Numbered from the stretch's first letter, positions 22,624 to 32,220 are shown. The stretch: 64,000 nt of DNA from Actinomadura rupiterrae (GCF_024172125.1 NZ_JAMZEA010000011.1:248001-312000); one strand, 5' to 3'. Notes: generated by a model from the sequence alone, not told the origin. Translations and numbers: made by a program.

Positions 22624-23502
22624 ATGACGAACACGGCGCAGAACACCGCGAACACCACCAACGACCAGAATGGGCTGACCCTGGTCCTCAACGGCACCGG
22701 CAAGACCGGCCGCCGCGTCGCCGAGCGGCTGACCGGACGCGGCGTCCCGGTGCGCATCGGCTCCCGCTCCGCCGAGACCCCCTTCGACTGGACCGACGCG
22801 TCCACCTGGCCGGCCGTCCTGGCCGGGGTGCGCGCCGTCTACGTCGCCTACGCCCCCGACCTGGCCGTCCCCGGCGCCCCCGAGGCCATCACCGCCTTCT
22901 GCGAGGCGGCGGTCGGCGCGGGCGTCGAGCGCCTCGTGCTGCTGTCCGGACGCGGCGAGAAGGAGGCCGAGGTGTGCGAGGACATCGTCCGCGCCGCCGG
23001 GGCCGACTGGACGATCGTCCGCGCCTCCTGGTTCTTCCAGAACTTCACCGAGACCGACTTCGCCGGGTACGTCGCCGCGGGCCACCTCGCGCTGCCGGTC
23101 GGCGAGGTGCCCGAGCCGTTCGTGGACGCCGACGACATCGCCGACGTCGCGGTGGCCGCGCTGACCGAGGACGGGCACGCGGGCCGGCTCTACGAGGTCA
23201 CGGGGCCGCGCGCGCTGACCTTCGCCGAGGCGATGGGCGAGATCTCCGAGCTGACCGGCCGCGAGGTCGGCTTCAGCACCCTCGAAGCGGCCGACTTCAC
23301 CGCCGCGCTGGAGGCCGAGGGCATGCCCGCCGAGGAGGTCGCCTTCCTGGCCTACCTGTTCACCACCCTGTTCGACGGCCGTAACGAGCGTCCCGCGGAC
23401 GGCGTCCGCCAGGCCCTGGGCCGCGAGCCGCGCGACTTCCGCGACTTCGTCCGCGAGGCCGCCGCGTCCGGCGCCTGGCCCGCCCCGAACCCGTCCGCCT
23501 GA
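22624..23502 (+). CDS. NAD(P)H-binding NmrA-like reductase
   Basis: 292 residues of the atypical short-chain dehydrogenase NmrA group. The nucleotide-binding motif LVLNGTGKTGRRVAERL lies at about residues 20-35, and a conserved DWTIVRASWFFQNFTETDF segment lies in the middle. Such proteins act as NAD(P)H-dependent reductases or redox sensors (quinone reductase QorB-like). It starts after TTAAGGA, divergent from an AraC regulator, and is followed at 51 bp by a DUF1772 membrane protein. All three genes likely form one regulated module. Confidence 0.9.
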   Translation: MTNTAQNTANTTNDQNGLTLVLNGTGKTGRRVAERLTGRGVPVRIGSRSAETPFDWTDASTWPAVLAGVRAVYVAYAPDLAVPGAPEAITAFCEAAVGAGVERLVLLSGRGEKEAEVCEDIVRAAGADWTIVRASWFFQNFTETDFAGYVAAGHLALPVGEVPEPFVDADDIADVAVAALTEDGHAGRLYEVTGPRALTFAEAMGEISELTGREVGFSTLEAADFTAALEAEGMPAEEVAFLAYLFTTLFDGRNERPADGVRQALGREPRDFRDFVREAAASGAWPAPNPSA

Positions 23503-23553
23503 CGGCTTGACCGCCACCCCGATCCCGACCCGGAACCCGAGAGGAAACCCACC

Positions 23554-24057
23554 ATGCGATTTCAGTTCGCTACCGCGTCCGCCGCCCTGGCGATCCTGCT
23601 GACGGCCCTGATGGCCGGCGCCTTCTTCGCCTTCTCGGTCGGCGTGATGCCCGGCCTGAACGCGGCCCGGCCGTCCTCGGCCATCGGCGCGATGAACGCC
23701 ATCAACCAGAAGATCCAGAACCCGGCGTTCCTGGCGACCTTCACGCTCGCGCCGGTCCTGGCGATCGCCGCCGGCGTCCTGCTCCTGACCCTGAACCAGA
23801 AGACCGCCGCCTGGCTGTTCTTCGCGGCCGCCGCCCTCTATATCGTCGGCTCCTTCCTGCCCACCGCGGCGATCAACGTCCCGATGAACAACAACCTGGC
23901 GAAGGTCAAGATCCCGCACGACGTGGCCGAGGCGGCGAAGGTCTGGAACGACTACTCCGGCCGCTGGACGGCCTGGAACACCGCCCGCGGGGTCTTCAGC
24001 TCGATCAGCGTCCTGGTGATGGGCGCCGCGGTCTACCTCTGGGGCCGCAACCACTAG
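23554..24057 (+). CDS. DUF1772 (anthrone oxygenase-like) integral membrane protein
   Basis: 167 residues with four membrane segments. The first has ALMAGAFFAFSVGVMPGLN, typical of DUF1772, and INQKIQNPAFLATF and NVPMNNNLAKV follow the family pattern. Fungal relatives are anthrone oxygenases, while bacterial members are mostly uncharacterised. It lies behind the NmrA-like reductase in the same direction, a common pair in actinomycetes, suggesting a joint redox task. The gene ends 39 bp before a strong bidirectional hairpin. Confidence 0.88.
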   Translation: MRFQFATASAALAILLTALMAGAFFAFSVGVMPGLNAARPSSAIGAMNAINQKIQNPAFLATFTLAPVLAIAAGVLLLTLNQKTAAWLFFAAAALYIVGSFLPTAAINVPMNNNLAKVKIPHDVAEAAKVWNDYSGRWTAWNTARGVFSSISVLVMGAAVYLWGRNH

Positions 24058-24096
24058 CACCGGCCGCGCGCGACAGCGGCGCGAATCGGACGGCGA

Positions 24097-24128
24097 GGCC
24101 CCGCACCCCGTGGCAAGGGTGCGGGGCC
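24097..24128. terminator. 12-bp stem bidirectional terminator
   Basis: GGCCCCGCACCC (24097-24108) pairs perfectly with GGGTGCGGGGCC (24117-24128) across an eight-base loop. It is located between the stops of the convergent DUF1772 gene and GH39 gene. No T-run is present, as is usual in this genome. Confidence 0.8.
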
Positions 24129-24142
24129 GCTGCGCTGCCCGG

Positions 24143-26041
24143 CTAGCGAGGGGTGAACTCCAGGAACGACACGCCCGGCATGGGCAGCGTGAACGTGACC
24201 TCCGCCGTGCCGCCGGACACCTCGGCGGGCGGGCCGTACTCGTCGAGGGTGTTGGCTTCGGCGAGGCGCTGCCACTGCTCGTCCGACGGCCAGGCCGCGT
24301 CCGGACCGGCCATCGCGCGCCACGCGGCGCGGATGTCGGAGTGCCGGTCGTCCACGCGGAGGTGCCGGACGGTGTAGGCGCCGGACGGCAGGTCGCAGCG
24401 GACGGTCACCTCCCGCGCGAGCACCGCGTCGCCGTCCGCCTGCGCCTGGTTCAGCGTCCCGTTCCACACCAGGACGGTGAACCGGTCGCCGGCGCGGGAC
24501 GCCCACGCCTCCACCCCGCCCGTGTCGCCGCTCAGCGCGACCGGCAGCTCGTCCGGGCCGAGCCGGTCCAGCAGCGCCAGCGCCCAGAACCGGGGCTTGC
24601 GGAGGTTGCCCACGGTGAGCAGGCCGAACCCGCCGTGGAACAGCGCGGGCGGGCGGCCCAGCTCCTCGAAGTGGTCGGACGCGACCCAGTGCGCCAGCGC
24701 CTCGATCCGGCCCGCCGCCGAGCGCATCCCGTGCAGCAGGAACGCCGCGCCGAACGGCCCGTCGCCGATGCCGTGGAAGTGCGTCGGGGTCGGCCCCCAC
24801 TCGGTCCACCAGACCGGCAGGTCCGGGCGGCCGTGCCGGGCGAGTGCCGGACGCCAGTCGAGTGGAGCGTTCCCGTAGGTGTGCGTCGAGACGAAGTCAA
24901 GCGCCGCGCCGGACGCCTCCACGTGCTCCAGCAGCTCGTTCATCCACCCGTTGGCCGCCGACGACGGGCCGCCGACCCGCAGCCCCGGGTCCACCGCCTT
25001 CACCGCCGCCGCCGTCACGTCGTACAGGCGCATGAACTCGTCCGCCGTGCCGGACCAGAAGACCTCCAGGTTCGCCTCGTTCCACACCTCGAACGACCAG
25101 TGCTCGCGCACCTCGTCCAGCCCGTACCGGTCCACCAGGTGCCGGACGAGCGCCTCGACCAGCGCGCCCCACCGGTCGTAGTCCTTCGGCGGCGAGATGA
25201 CCGCCTGGTAGGCGAACACCGTTTTGGAGGGGTCCCGCGCCAGGTCGCGCGGCATGAACGACAGCTCCACCACCGGACGCATGCCGAGCCCGGTGACGAT
25301 GTCGTAGACCTCGTCCACCTTGCCGAAGTCGTGCACGGGCTCGCCGTCCACCTCGCGGTAGACGCCGAGGTCGTCGCAGAGGATCGCGTGCGCCCGGACG
25401 GTCCGCACGCCCAGCTCGTCGCGCATCACCCGCAGCGCCTCGGTCAGCTCCGCGCCGATCGGCCGCCCGCCGGTCGTGGCCGTGCTGAGCAGGTGGGACA
25501 GGTGCTCCGAGCCGATCATCGGCGTCCACGGACGGGCGACCTCGCCGACCGGATCCGCGCCGACGGCCACGGTGACCGGAGGGGGAGCCGGCGCGGCGGG
25601 CAGGGGATGCGCGGTGACGGGCGCGGACGCCGGCCCGACCAGGCCCATCCCCGCGATCGCCGCGACCGTGTACGCGCCGCCCGCCTCCGCGCCCGTGTGG
25701 ACGTACCGGGTGCCGGGGACCGCGGGCACGTCCACGTCCTTCTGCTCGATCGGCGTGCCGTCGCGATGCGCGAGGTAGCCGATCGCGTCCGGCAGCGGAT
25801 CCCAGGACAGCGTCACGTGGCCCGCGCCGGGCGTGGCGGTCAGCCCGTCCGGCGCGGACAGCTCGACCCCGGCGGCACGGCCGGCCTCGGACGGCCGGTA
25901 GATCCGCTCCGTCCAGTCGCGCCGCGCCCGCGCGGCCAGCTCGGACTCTCCCCGCTCGGCCAGCTCGGACTCCGCCCGCTCGGCTAGATCAGACTCCGCC
26001 GGTTCGGATCCGGACGGTTCGCTCAGGTTGGTTTCGGTCAT
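24143..26041 (-). CDS. GH39 family glycosidase (beta-xylosidase/iduronidase-like) with Fn3 domain
   Basis: 632 residues from ATG 26041, which overlaps the sulfatase stop (ATGA). An N-terminal acidic/Ala tail with three 8-residue repeats of the AESELAER type (about 12-36) is followed by a fibronectin type III domain (about 55-145, LTATPGAGHVTLSWDPL). The GH39 TIM barrel then has the acid/base glutamate in FEVWNEANLEVFW near 318 and the nucleophile glutamate in VWWTEWGPT near 411, with a closing beta domain. No signal peptide is visible, so it probably acts in the cytoplasm on imported oligosaccharides. It is the last gene of the LacI operon. Sulfatase plus GH39 suggests a sulfated or uronic-acid-containing glycan. 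Confidence 0.9.
   Translation of the reverse strand: MTETNLSEPSGSEPAESDLAERAESELAERGESELAARARRDWTERIYRPSEAGRAAGVELSAPDGLTATPGAGHVTLSWDPLPDAIGYLAHRDGTPIEQKDVDVPAVPGTRYVHTGAEAGGAYTVAAIAGMGLVGPASAPVTAHPLPAAPAPPPVTVAVGADPVGEVARPWTPMIGSEHLSHLLSTATTGGRPIGAELTEALRVMRDELGVRTVRAHAILCDDLGVYREVDGEPVHDFGKVDEVYDIVTGLGMRPVVELSFMPRDLARDPSKTVFAYQAVISPPKDYDRWGALVEALVRHLVDRYGLDEVREHWSFEVWNEANLEVFWSGTADEFMRLYDVTAAAVKAVDPGLRVGGPSSAANGWMNELLEHVEASGAALDFVSTHTYGNAPLDWRPALARHGRPDLPVWWTEWGPTPTHFHGIGDGPFGAAFLLHGMRSAAGRIEALAHWVASDHFEELGRPPALFHGGFGLLTVGNLRKPRFWALALLDRLGPDELPVALSGDTGGVEAWASRAGDRFTVLVWNGTLNQAQADGDAVLAREVTVRCDLPSGAYTVRHLRVDDRHSDIRAAWRAMAGPDAAWPSDEQWQRLAEANTLDEYGPPAEVSGGTAEVTFTLPMPGVSFLEFTPR
25933..26004 (-). 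repeat. Three in-frame 24-bp repeats in the GH39 N-terminus
   Basis: Units 25933-25956, 25957-25980 and 25981-26004. The first two differ at two positions, the third is more diverged. Each encodes eight residues of an acidic, Ala/Glu-rich, probably helical linker. The length keeps the reading frame, so copy number can change without breaking the enzyme. Confidence 0.85.
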
Positions 26042-27465
26042 CGCTCCCCGGATTCCTGGAGGTGGTAGGGCTCGTCGCCGAGCTCGTCCTGGAGGCGGGC
26101 CAGCTCGGCGGTCAGCTCGGCGCGCACGGACGCGTAGGCAGGGTCGTGGAAGACGCTGCGCAGCTCCCACGGGTCGGCGCCGAGGTCGAACAGCTCCCAC
26201 TCCGGCGTGTACGTCCGGTCGGACGCGCCGGGCACGCCGAGCCCGTCGGCGTAGTAGTAGACGAGCTTGTGGGTGTGCGTCCGGACGCCGTAGTGGGCCC
26301 AGACGTGGTGGATGCCGTCGTCGTGCTCCCAGTAGCGGTAGTAGACCGACCGCCGCCAGTCGGCCGGGTGCTCGCCGCGCAGGATCGGAAGCAGGCTGCG
26401 GCCCTGCATCCGGTCGGGCGCCGGAACCCCGGCCGCCTCCAGGAACGTCTGCGCGAAATCGACGTTCACCGCCAGCGCGTCATGCGAGGTCCCCGGCTCG
26501 ATGACGCCCGGCCAGCGGATGAGGAACGGCATCCGCAGCGACTCCTCGTACATGAAGCGCTTGTCGTACCAGCCGTGGTCACCGAGGAAGAACCCCTGGT
26601 CGGAGGTGTAGACGACGATGGTGTCGTCCGCCAGGCCGCGCTCGTCCAGGTGGTCCAGGACGCGGCCGACGTTGTCGTCCACGGACTGGACGCAGCGCAG
26701 GTAGTCCTTCATGTACTGCTGGTACTTCCACAGGGCCTCCTCGTCGCGGGTCAGGCCCGGCGGGAGGATCTTCTTGAGGTCGTCGATGCGCAGGTGGTCG
26801 GCGACGCGCATCCGCGCCTGCCGGGCGGCGGTCGCGCGGCCCGAGTAGTCGTCGAAGAAGGTGTCCGGGACGGCGAGGTCGTCCTCGAACATGCCGAGAT
26901 GCTTGGCGTCCGGCTCCCAGTTGCGGTGCGGGGCCTTGTGGTGGACGAGCAGGCAGAACGGGTCGTCGCCGGTCAGGCCGTCCAGCCAGGACAGGGCCAG
27001 GTCGGTGATCACGTTGGTGGCGTAGCCGGGGACGGTGCGCTGCGTCCCGTCCATGCCGATGAACACCGGGTTGTGGTAGCGGCCCTGATCGGGCACGACG
27101 TCCCAGTGGTCGAACCCGCGCGGGTCGTGGACGCCGCCGTGGCCGAGATGCCATTTCCCCACCAGCGCCGTCCGGTATCCGGCGGCTTGCAGCAGTTCGG
27201 GGAAGGCGACCTGGCGCGCGTCGAACTCGGTCGAGAGCGTCTTGACGCCGTTGACGTGGTTGTAGGTGCCGGTGAGGATCGCGGCCCGGCTCGGCGCGCA
27301 CAGCGAGTTGGTGCAGAAGCAGTTGTCCAGCCGCATCCCGCCCGCGGCGATGCGGTCGATGTGCGGCGTCTCGTTGATCTTCGACCCGTACGCGCCGACC
27401 GCGTGCGCCGCGTGGTCGTCGGACATGATGAACACGATGTTCGGCCGCCTGCCGACTCCGGCCAT
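26038..27465 (-). CDS. Sulfatase (formylglycine-dependent arylsulfatase family)
   Basis: 475 residues. N-terminal PNIVFIMSDDHAAHAVGAYG holds the metal-binding aspartates. Cys56 lies in CAPSRAAILTG, the CxPSR signature whose cysteine is converted to formylglycine by a separate maturase. VGKWHLGHGG and YTSDQGFFLGDHGWYDK are further family blocks. It hydrolyses sulfate esters, here most likely on a sugar. No signal peptide is present, in agreement with cytoplasmic action after uptake by the ABC system encoded upstream. It lies one base after the glucoamylase-like gene and overlaps the GH39 start. The organism must also encode a formylglycine-generating enzyme, not seen in this window. Confidence 0.94.
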   Translation of the reverse strand: MAGVGRRPNIVFIMSDDHAAHAVGAYGSKINETPHIDRIAAGGMRLDNCFCTNSLCAPSRAAILTGTYNHVNGVKTLSTEFDARQVAFPELLQAAGYRTALVGKWHLGHGGVHDPRGFDHWDVVPDQGRYHNPVFIGMDGTQRTVPGYATNVITDLALSWLDGLTGDDPFCLLVHHKAPHRNWEPDAKHLGMFEDDLAVPDTFFDDYSGRATAARQARMRVADHLRIDDLKKILPPGLTRDEEALWKYQQYMKDYLRCVQSVDDNVGRVLDHLDERGLADDTIVVYTSDQGFFLGDHGWYDKRFMYEESLRMPFLIRWPGVIEPGTSHDALAVNVDFAQTFLEAAGVPAPDRMQGRSLLPILRGEHPADWRRSVYYRYWEHDDGIHHVWAHYGVRTHTHKLVYYYADGLGVPGASDRTYTPEWELFDLGADPWELRSVFHDPAYASVRAELTAELARLQDELGDEPYHLQESGER

Positions 27466-27466
27466 G

Positions 27467-29071
27467 TCAGTTGCCTCCGGACGGCGCGGCGGTCCGGCCC
27501 GAGGGGCCGACGTCCCAGCGCTCCAGGCCGAGAAGCGGTTTGAGCGTGGCGGTCACCTCGCCGGGGGCGAAGTACCGCTGGAGGTCGTGGCCGGCGAGGA
27601 CGTTCCCGAGCTGCCCCATGACCATGCCCTGGTCGAGCGCCAGGTAGCGCTTGGAGACCTTCCCGCTGCGCACGCCGACCGAATCGTAGAAACCGCCCGG
27701 ACCGTAGGCGTCGAAATGGGCCTTGAGGTTCGCGAGGTTCGCCTGCGCGGCCTCCGGCGCGTAGGGCAGCGCCAGGAAGGACGCGTGCGGGGTCACGATC
27801 CCGTCGCCGTAGGCAGGCTCGGGCTGCGGGTCACGGCATCCGGCATAGCCGGGGTCGGTCTTGTGGCCTTCCTCATCGGACGAGTAGCCGCCCATGCCGA
27901 GCATGTTCACGCCATAGGCGCGGTAGCCGCCGTAAGGGTCGTTCGAGGGGGAGAAGCCCCAGTAGCCGTAGCCCGCCTCGGCCATACCGTGCTGGATCTG
28001 CCCGTTCACATAGGCGGGGAAGTTCCGTCCCCAGCTGTTGGGGGCCCACGACTGCTCCGGGACGAGGATGTTCGGCATCAGTTCCTCGAACATCGACCCG
28101 CCCCAGGTCGGGACGAAACGCGCGCCGCGGTAGCCGTAGGTGCCCTCGTACACCGGCACGCCCAGGTAGGTGCGCGTGGTGCCCTGGGGCTTCTGCGTCT
28201 GGGACGCGGTCGTGCAGCCGTCGTCCCCCATCGTGCGGAGCTGCCCGAAGTAGGCGGTCGCGGGAATCTGGCCGCGCGCGATGCCCACGTAGGTCGCGAT
28301 GCGCGTCTCGCCGGGCGCGCCGTACACGTGGCAGGTGTAGTAGACGTCCGCGCCCTTGCCCGGGTAGTTGCCCTTGATCGAGCAGCCGCCGGGGTCGGTC
28401 GCCCAGAATCCGCCGCGCATCGCGCCGGTGCCGGGGTTCGCGCCGCCCTTCGGGTCGAAGTACCAGGAGAAGTCCATGGGGGCGAGCAGCGCCGACGCCT
28501 TCGCGCTCGCCGCCGGGACGGCGTTGCGCAGCATCATCAGCGTGGCCGCGAGCCAGGCGTTGTCCACCGACGACAGGAACTGCTTGCCGGGGACGGGCTG
28601 GAGCGTGGTCTGGTCGTACCAGTTGTAGAACTGGCCGGACGGGTCGTGCCGGGCGAGCTTCCCTACCGACGTCAGGGCCTTGCTGACGCGGTCGGTCGCG
28701 TCCTGCGCGCTGATCAGGCCCAGGTCGCGGGCGACGACCGTGCTCCACAGGTACGTGGCGATGTTGGTCGGCGAGGTCGAGTGGTTCGGCGTGGTGAGGT
28801 CGCCGCTGATGTTGTCGGCGGGCAGGCCGGTGGCGGGGTCGGCCATCGCGGCGAGCGACTTCCAGGTGTCGGCCGCGTACCGGCGCAGTTGCGCGACGTC
28901 GAGCGCGGTGCCGGGGCGTCCGCCGTGGTGCCCGCCGCCGTGCGGGGGCCGGTGGTGCCCGGCGACTCCCGCGTTCCCGGACGAGGCGCTCGCGGACAGG
29001 GCGGTGGCGGGCAGGGCGGTGACGGTGAGTGCGGCGGTCAGCGCGAGCGCCGCAAAGGGTGATCTGCGCAA
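27467..29071 (-). CDS. Secreted glucoamylase-like (PF10091-type) protein
   Basis: 534 residues starting at TTG 29071, which has AGGAG six bases upstream and no better start nearby. A Sec signal peptide (RRSPFAALALTAALTVTALPATALSA) is followed by a His/Gly-rich linker. The globular part is rich in aromatic residues, with YAADTWKSLAAMADPATGLPADNI, FYNWYDQTTLQPVPGKQFLSSVDNAWLAATL and WGGSMFEELMPNILVPEQSW. That pattern fits glycoamylase domains found near GH144 beta-1,2-glucanases. It should be exported and act on an extracellular glycan, feeding the ABC importer encoded just upstream. Exact substrate unknown. Confidence 0.83.
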   Translation of the reverse strand: MRRSPFAALALTAALTVTALPATALSASASSGNAGVAGHHRPPHGGGHHGGRPGTALDVAQLRRYAADTWKSLAAMADPATGLPADNISGDLTTPNHSTSPTNIATYLWSTVVARDLGLISAQDATDRVSKALTSVGKLARHDPSGQFYNWYDQTTLQPVPGKQFLSSVDNAWLAATLMMLRNAVPAASAKASALLAPMDFSWYFDPKGGANPGTGAMRGGFWATDPGGCSIKGNYPGKGADVYYTCHVYGAPGETRIATYVGIARGQIPATAYFGQLRTMGDDGCTTASQTQKPQGTTRTYLGVPVYEGTYGYRGARFVPTWGGSMFEELMPNILVPEQSWAPNSWGRNFPAYVNGQIQHGMAEAGYGYWGFSPSNDPYGGYRAYGVNMLGMGGYSSDEEGHKTDPGYAGCRDPQPEPAYGDGIVTPHASFLALPYAPEAAQANLANLKAHFDAYGPGGFYDSVGVRSGKVSKRYLALDQGMVMGQLGNVLAGHDLQRYFAPGEVTATLKPLLGLERWDVGPSGRTAAPSGGN

Positions 29072-29109
29072 AGTCCACTCCTAGGGTGGGGGGGAGAGAG
29101 GGACGGCGG

Positions 29110-30009
29110 TCACTTGATGCCGGTGGAGGCGATGCCTTCGATGAAGAACCGCTGGAGGCACAGGAACAGCACGACGATCGGGGTGATGACGACCACCGCG
29201 CCGGCGAGCAGCAGCCCGTAGTGGGTGGTCTCCTCGTTGGAGAACAGGGCGAGCGCGACGGGCAGCGTGTACCTGTCCTGCGTCTGCGCCACGATGGCGG
29301 GCCACAGGAAGTTGTTCCACGCGTTGAGGAAGCTGAGCAGGGTGAGCGTCGCCAGCGCCGGGCGGCACAGCGGCAGGACGATCCGGAAGAAGATCCGGAA
29401 CTCGCCGGCGCCGTCGATCCGCGCGGCCTGGAGCAGCTCGTCCGGGATCTCGGCGATGAACTGCCGCATGAGGAAGACGCCGAGCGGCCACACCAGGTAC
29501 GGCAGCACCACGCCGAGCAGCGTGTCGGTGAGCCCGAGCCGGGTCACCACCACGAACTGGGGGATCACCAGCACGATCCCGGGCACCATCATCTGGGCCA
29601 TGACCAGGCCGAACACGGCCCTCCTGCCCGGGAACGGCAGCTTGGCGAGCGCGTATCCCGCCATCGAGCAGAGCAGCAGGTTCGCGCTGACCTGCGCCGC
29701 CGCGACGAGGACGCTGTTGGTGAAGGTCGTGCCGAGGTGCAGCGAGGCGAGCATCTCCCGGTAGCCCGCGAGCGTCGGATGCGCGGGCAGGAACGTCGGC
29801 GGGGACTGCCTGATCTCGTGCTCCGGCTTGAACGAGCTGAGCAGCGTCCAGGCGAACGGCGTCACCACCAGCCCGAGGCCGAGCGAGAGCGCCGCGTAGA
29901 TCGCGGTCCGCCGGAGCCGCTCGCCCCGGGCCCGCCGCGTGCGCGGCGGCGCGTCCCGGACGGAAGGGGCGGCCCCGGTGTCCCGGCCGGGCGCGGTGAC
30001 CGTGCTCAT
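29110..30009 (-). CDS. Carbohydrate ABC transporter permease (MalG type)
   Basis: 299 residues from ATG 30009; its start overlaps the stop of the partner permease (ATGA). Six membrane segments are preceded by a basic N-terminal tail. The cytoplasmic EAA loop reads EIPDELLQAARIDGAGEFRIFFRIVLPLCRPA, typical of MalG/CUT1 sugar permeases that contact the ATPase. A dedicated ATPase gene is absent here, so a shared MsiK-type ATPase elsewhere is expected, as is common in actinomycetes. The longer open frame to 30681 is a shadow of the partner gene. Confidence 0.94.
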   Translation of the reverse strand: MSTVTAPGRDTGAAPSVRDAPPRTRRARGERLRRTAIYAALSLGLGLVVTPFAWTLLSSFKPEHEIRQSPPTFLPAHPTLAGYREMLASLHLGTTFTNSVLVAAAQVSANLLLCSMAGYALAKLPFPGRRAVFGLVMAQMMVPGIVLVIPQFVVVTRLGLTDTLLGVVLPYLVWPLGVFLMRQFIAEIPDELLQAARIDGAGEFRIFFRIVLPLCRPALATLTLLSFLNAWNNFLWPAIVAQTQDRYTLPVALALFSNEETTHYGLLLAGAVVVITPIVVLFLCLQRFFIEGIASTGIK

Positions 30010-30980
30010 CGGGCCTCCAGGTGCCGGGGCCGCAGGACGCGGAACTGGAGCAGGGCGACCAGGACGATCACGAAGAACAGCACGGTCGAGGCGGCGCCCG
30101 CGTAGCCGTAGTCGCCGCCGCCGAACTGCTGGTAGATCGCGAGCGACACCGACTCGGTGGCGCCGTCCGGGCCGCCCTTGGTCATGACCAGCGGCTCCTC
30201 CATGAACTGCAGGAAGCCGATCGAGGAGTAGACCGAGGTGAACAGCAGCGTCGGCCGCAGCATCGGCAGCGTGACGTACCGGAACCTCGCCCAGGCGCCC
30301 GCGCCGTCGGTCTCGGCCGCCTCGTACAGCTCGCGCGGCACGCCCTGGAGCGCGGCGAGGAACACCACCATGTCGAAGCCGAACCCGCGCCACGCGGCCA
30401 TCGCGATCAGCGACGGCAGCGCGGTCCGCTCGTCGGCGAGCCACGCGGCGGTCGGCAGCCCGGCCGCGCGCAGCCCCTCGTTCAGCAGGCCCGACTGCGG
30501 GTCGAGGACGAACCGCCAGATCACCGCGACCGCCACGATGCTGGTCACGTGCGGCAGGAAGTACCCGACCCGGAACAGCGCCCGCGCGCGGTCCACGCCG
30601 CGGTGCATCAGCACGGCCGCGACCAGCCCGCAGCCGATCGTCAGCGGCACGCCTGCGGCGACGAACACCAGGGTGTTCCACGCTGCCTTCCGCATGACCT
30701 CGTCGTGGAGCAGCCGCCGGTAGTGCCGGAGCCCGACGAAGTCGACCGAGAACGGGTGCTGCGCGTCCGTGCTCCGCAGGTCGGTGACGCTCATGCCGAG
30801 TCCGGCCAGCAGCGGTCCCGCGTACAGGACCGCGAACACGGCCAGGAACGGCATGCTGAACAGCAGCCCGATCCGTCCTCGCCGCGCGTGCGCACGCCCT
30901 CGCCGCACCCGGCCTCCTCGGCGCGGCGGCCCTTCCCGCCCGGACGGGCGGACCCGTCCGAGCGGCTTCACGGCGGTCAT
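30006..30980 (-). CDS. Carbohydrate ABC transporter permease (MalF type)
   Basis: 324 residues with a strongly basic N-terminal tail (GRVRPSGREGPPRRGGRVRRGRA is split by Pro/Gly) and six membrane segments. The EAA loop reads GVPRELYEAAETDGAGAWARFRYVTLPMLRP. It pairs with the MalG-type permease, the two sharing a four-base overlap, and follows the solute-binding protein gene by a single base. It should form the translocation pore of a CUT1 oligosaccharide importer. Confidence 0.94.
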   Translation of the reverse strand: MTAVKPLGRVRPSGREGPPRRGGRVRRGRAHARRGRIGLLFSMPFLAVFAVLYAGPLLAGLGMSVTDLRSTDAQHPFSVDFVGLRHYRRLLHDEVMRKAAWNTLVFVAAGVPLTIGCGLVAAVLMHRGVDRARALFRVGYFLPHVTSIVAVAVIWRFVLDPQSGLLNEGLRAAGLPTAAWLADERTALPSLIAMAAWRGFGFDMVVFLAALQGVPRELYEAAETDGAGAWARFRYVTLPMLRPTLLFTSVYSSIGFLQFMEEPLVMTKGGPDGATESVSLAIYQQFGGGDYGYAGAASTVLFFVIVLVALLQFRVLRPRHLEAR

Positions 30981-30981
30981 G

Positions 30982-32220
30982 TCAGTCGCCCATGCCGAGC
31001 TGGTCGGCGCCCTTCTGCATGGCTTGGGCGGCCTGCTCCGGAGTCTCCTTGAGCAGCGCGAGCCTGCCCATCTCCCGCTCGACGACCCGGGCGACCTGCT
31101 CCCAGTTCGGGGTGGACGGCGGCGCCTTGGCGGTCTTGAGCGCCTCGCCGAACAGCGCCACCTGCTTGTCCGACGCCATCGCCGGGTCCTGCCAGGCGGC
31201 CGGCGTGGACGGCAGGTCGTTCTTGGTCTGGTACCAGCGGACCTGGACCTTGGGGTCGGTCAGCCACTTGACGAACCGCCACGCGGCGTCCCGGTTCTTG
31301 GTCCGTTTGAAGACCGCGAGGTCGCCGCCGCCCATCAAGGAGGTGTTGTTGCCCGCCGGGCCCTTCGCGTACGGCGCGAGGTCGAACTTCTTCTCGAAGC
31401 CCGGCCCGCCGTCCTTCTTCATCAGGTGGATCATCCACGGCCCGGAGTAGTACGCGGCGGCCTGGCCCTTGAAGAAGATGTTCGGGAAGGCGCCGGTGTC
31501 CACCTTGTTCGGCGCGGTGCCGTCCTCGTAGAACGACCGCCACTGCTTGAGCGCCGTGACGACCTGCGGGCTGTCGAACGTCCACTTCCCACCGGACGTG
31601 ATGTCGCCGCCCGCCTGCCACACCAGCGGCAGCAGCTCCTGCCAGCTCCCGACCTGGTAGTTCTGGTACACGCCCATGGACGCGCCCTTGGCCTTGACCT
31701 GCCGCGCCCACTGCTTCGTCTCGTCCCAGGTCGTCGGCGGCTTCACGCCCAGGTCGCTGCGGTAGTAGAACGCCCGCGTCTCCACGTACCACGGGACGCC
31801 GTAGGAGGCGCCCTTGTAGACCGTGCTGTCCCACGCGCCGGGGAAGAATCCGCTCTTGTCGAACAGGTTGTTCGGGGTGACGTCGAGCGCGCCGGACTTG
31901 CCCAGCTCGCCCATCCAGGTCGTCCCGACCATGCTGACGTCGGGGGTGGCGTTGCCCGCGATGGCCGACACGAGCTTGTCGTGCGCCACGTCCATCCCCA
32001 TCGAGGTCACCTTGATCTCGACGCCGGGGTTGGCCCGCTCGAACTCCTTGGCGAACGCGCCGAGGGCCTGGCCCTCGTCGCCCATCGCCCACACCGTGAC
32101 GGTGCCCTTGATCCTGCCGGCGGAGACGTCCTCGGCCTTGCCGGACGTCCCGCCGCCGCCGCGCCCGCAGCCGGCCAGCGCCAGCACGACGGCGAGCAGG
32201 CCCGCGGTCGACTTCCTCAT
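30982..32220 (-). CDS. Sugar ABC transporter substrate-binding lipoprotein
   Basis: 412 residues with a lipoprotein signal peptide whose lipobox LALAGC places the lipidated cysteine at residue 18. It follows the family 1 solute-binding pattern: GTVTVWAMGDEGQALGAFAKEFERANPGVEIKV, GNATPDVSMVGTTWMGELGKSGALDVTP, and the typical C-terminal ALLKETPEQAAQAMQKGADQL. It is anchored on the outer face of the membrane and delivers oligosaccharide to the two permeases. Its start overlaps the LacI gene stop by ATGA, so regulator and transporter are one transcript. Confidence 0.95.
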   Translation of the reverse strand: MRKSTAGLLAVVLALAGCGRGGGGTSGKAEDVSAGRIKGTVTVWAMGDEGQALGAFAKEFERANPGVEIKVTSMGMDVAHDKLVSAIAGNATPDVSMVGTTWMGELGKSGALDVTPNNLFDKSGFFPGAWDSTVYKGASYGVPWYVETRAFYYRSDLGVKPPTTWDETKQWARQVKAKGASMGVYQNYQVGSWQELLPLVWQAGGDITSGGKWTFDSPQVVTALKQWRSFYEDGTAPNKVDTGAFPNIFFKGQAAAYYSGPWMIHLMKKDGGPGFEKKFDLAPYAKGPAGNNTSLMGGGDLAVFKRTKNRDAAWRFVKWLTDPKVQVRWYQTKNDLPSTPAAWQDPAMASDKQVALFGEALKTAKAPPSTPNWEQVARVVEREMGRLALLKETPEQAAQAMQKGADQLGMGD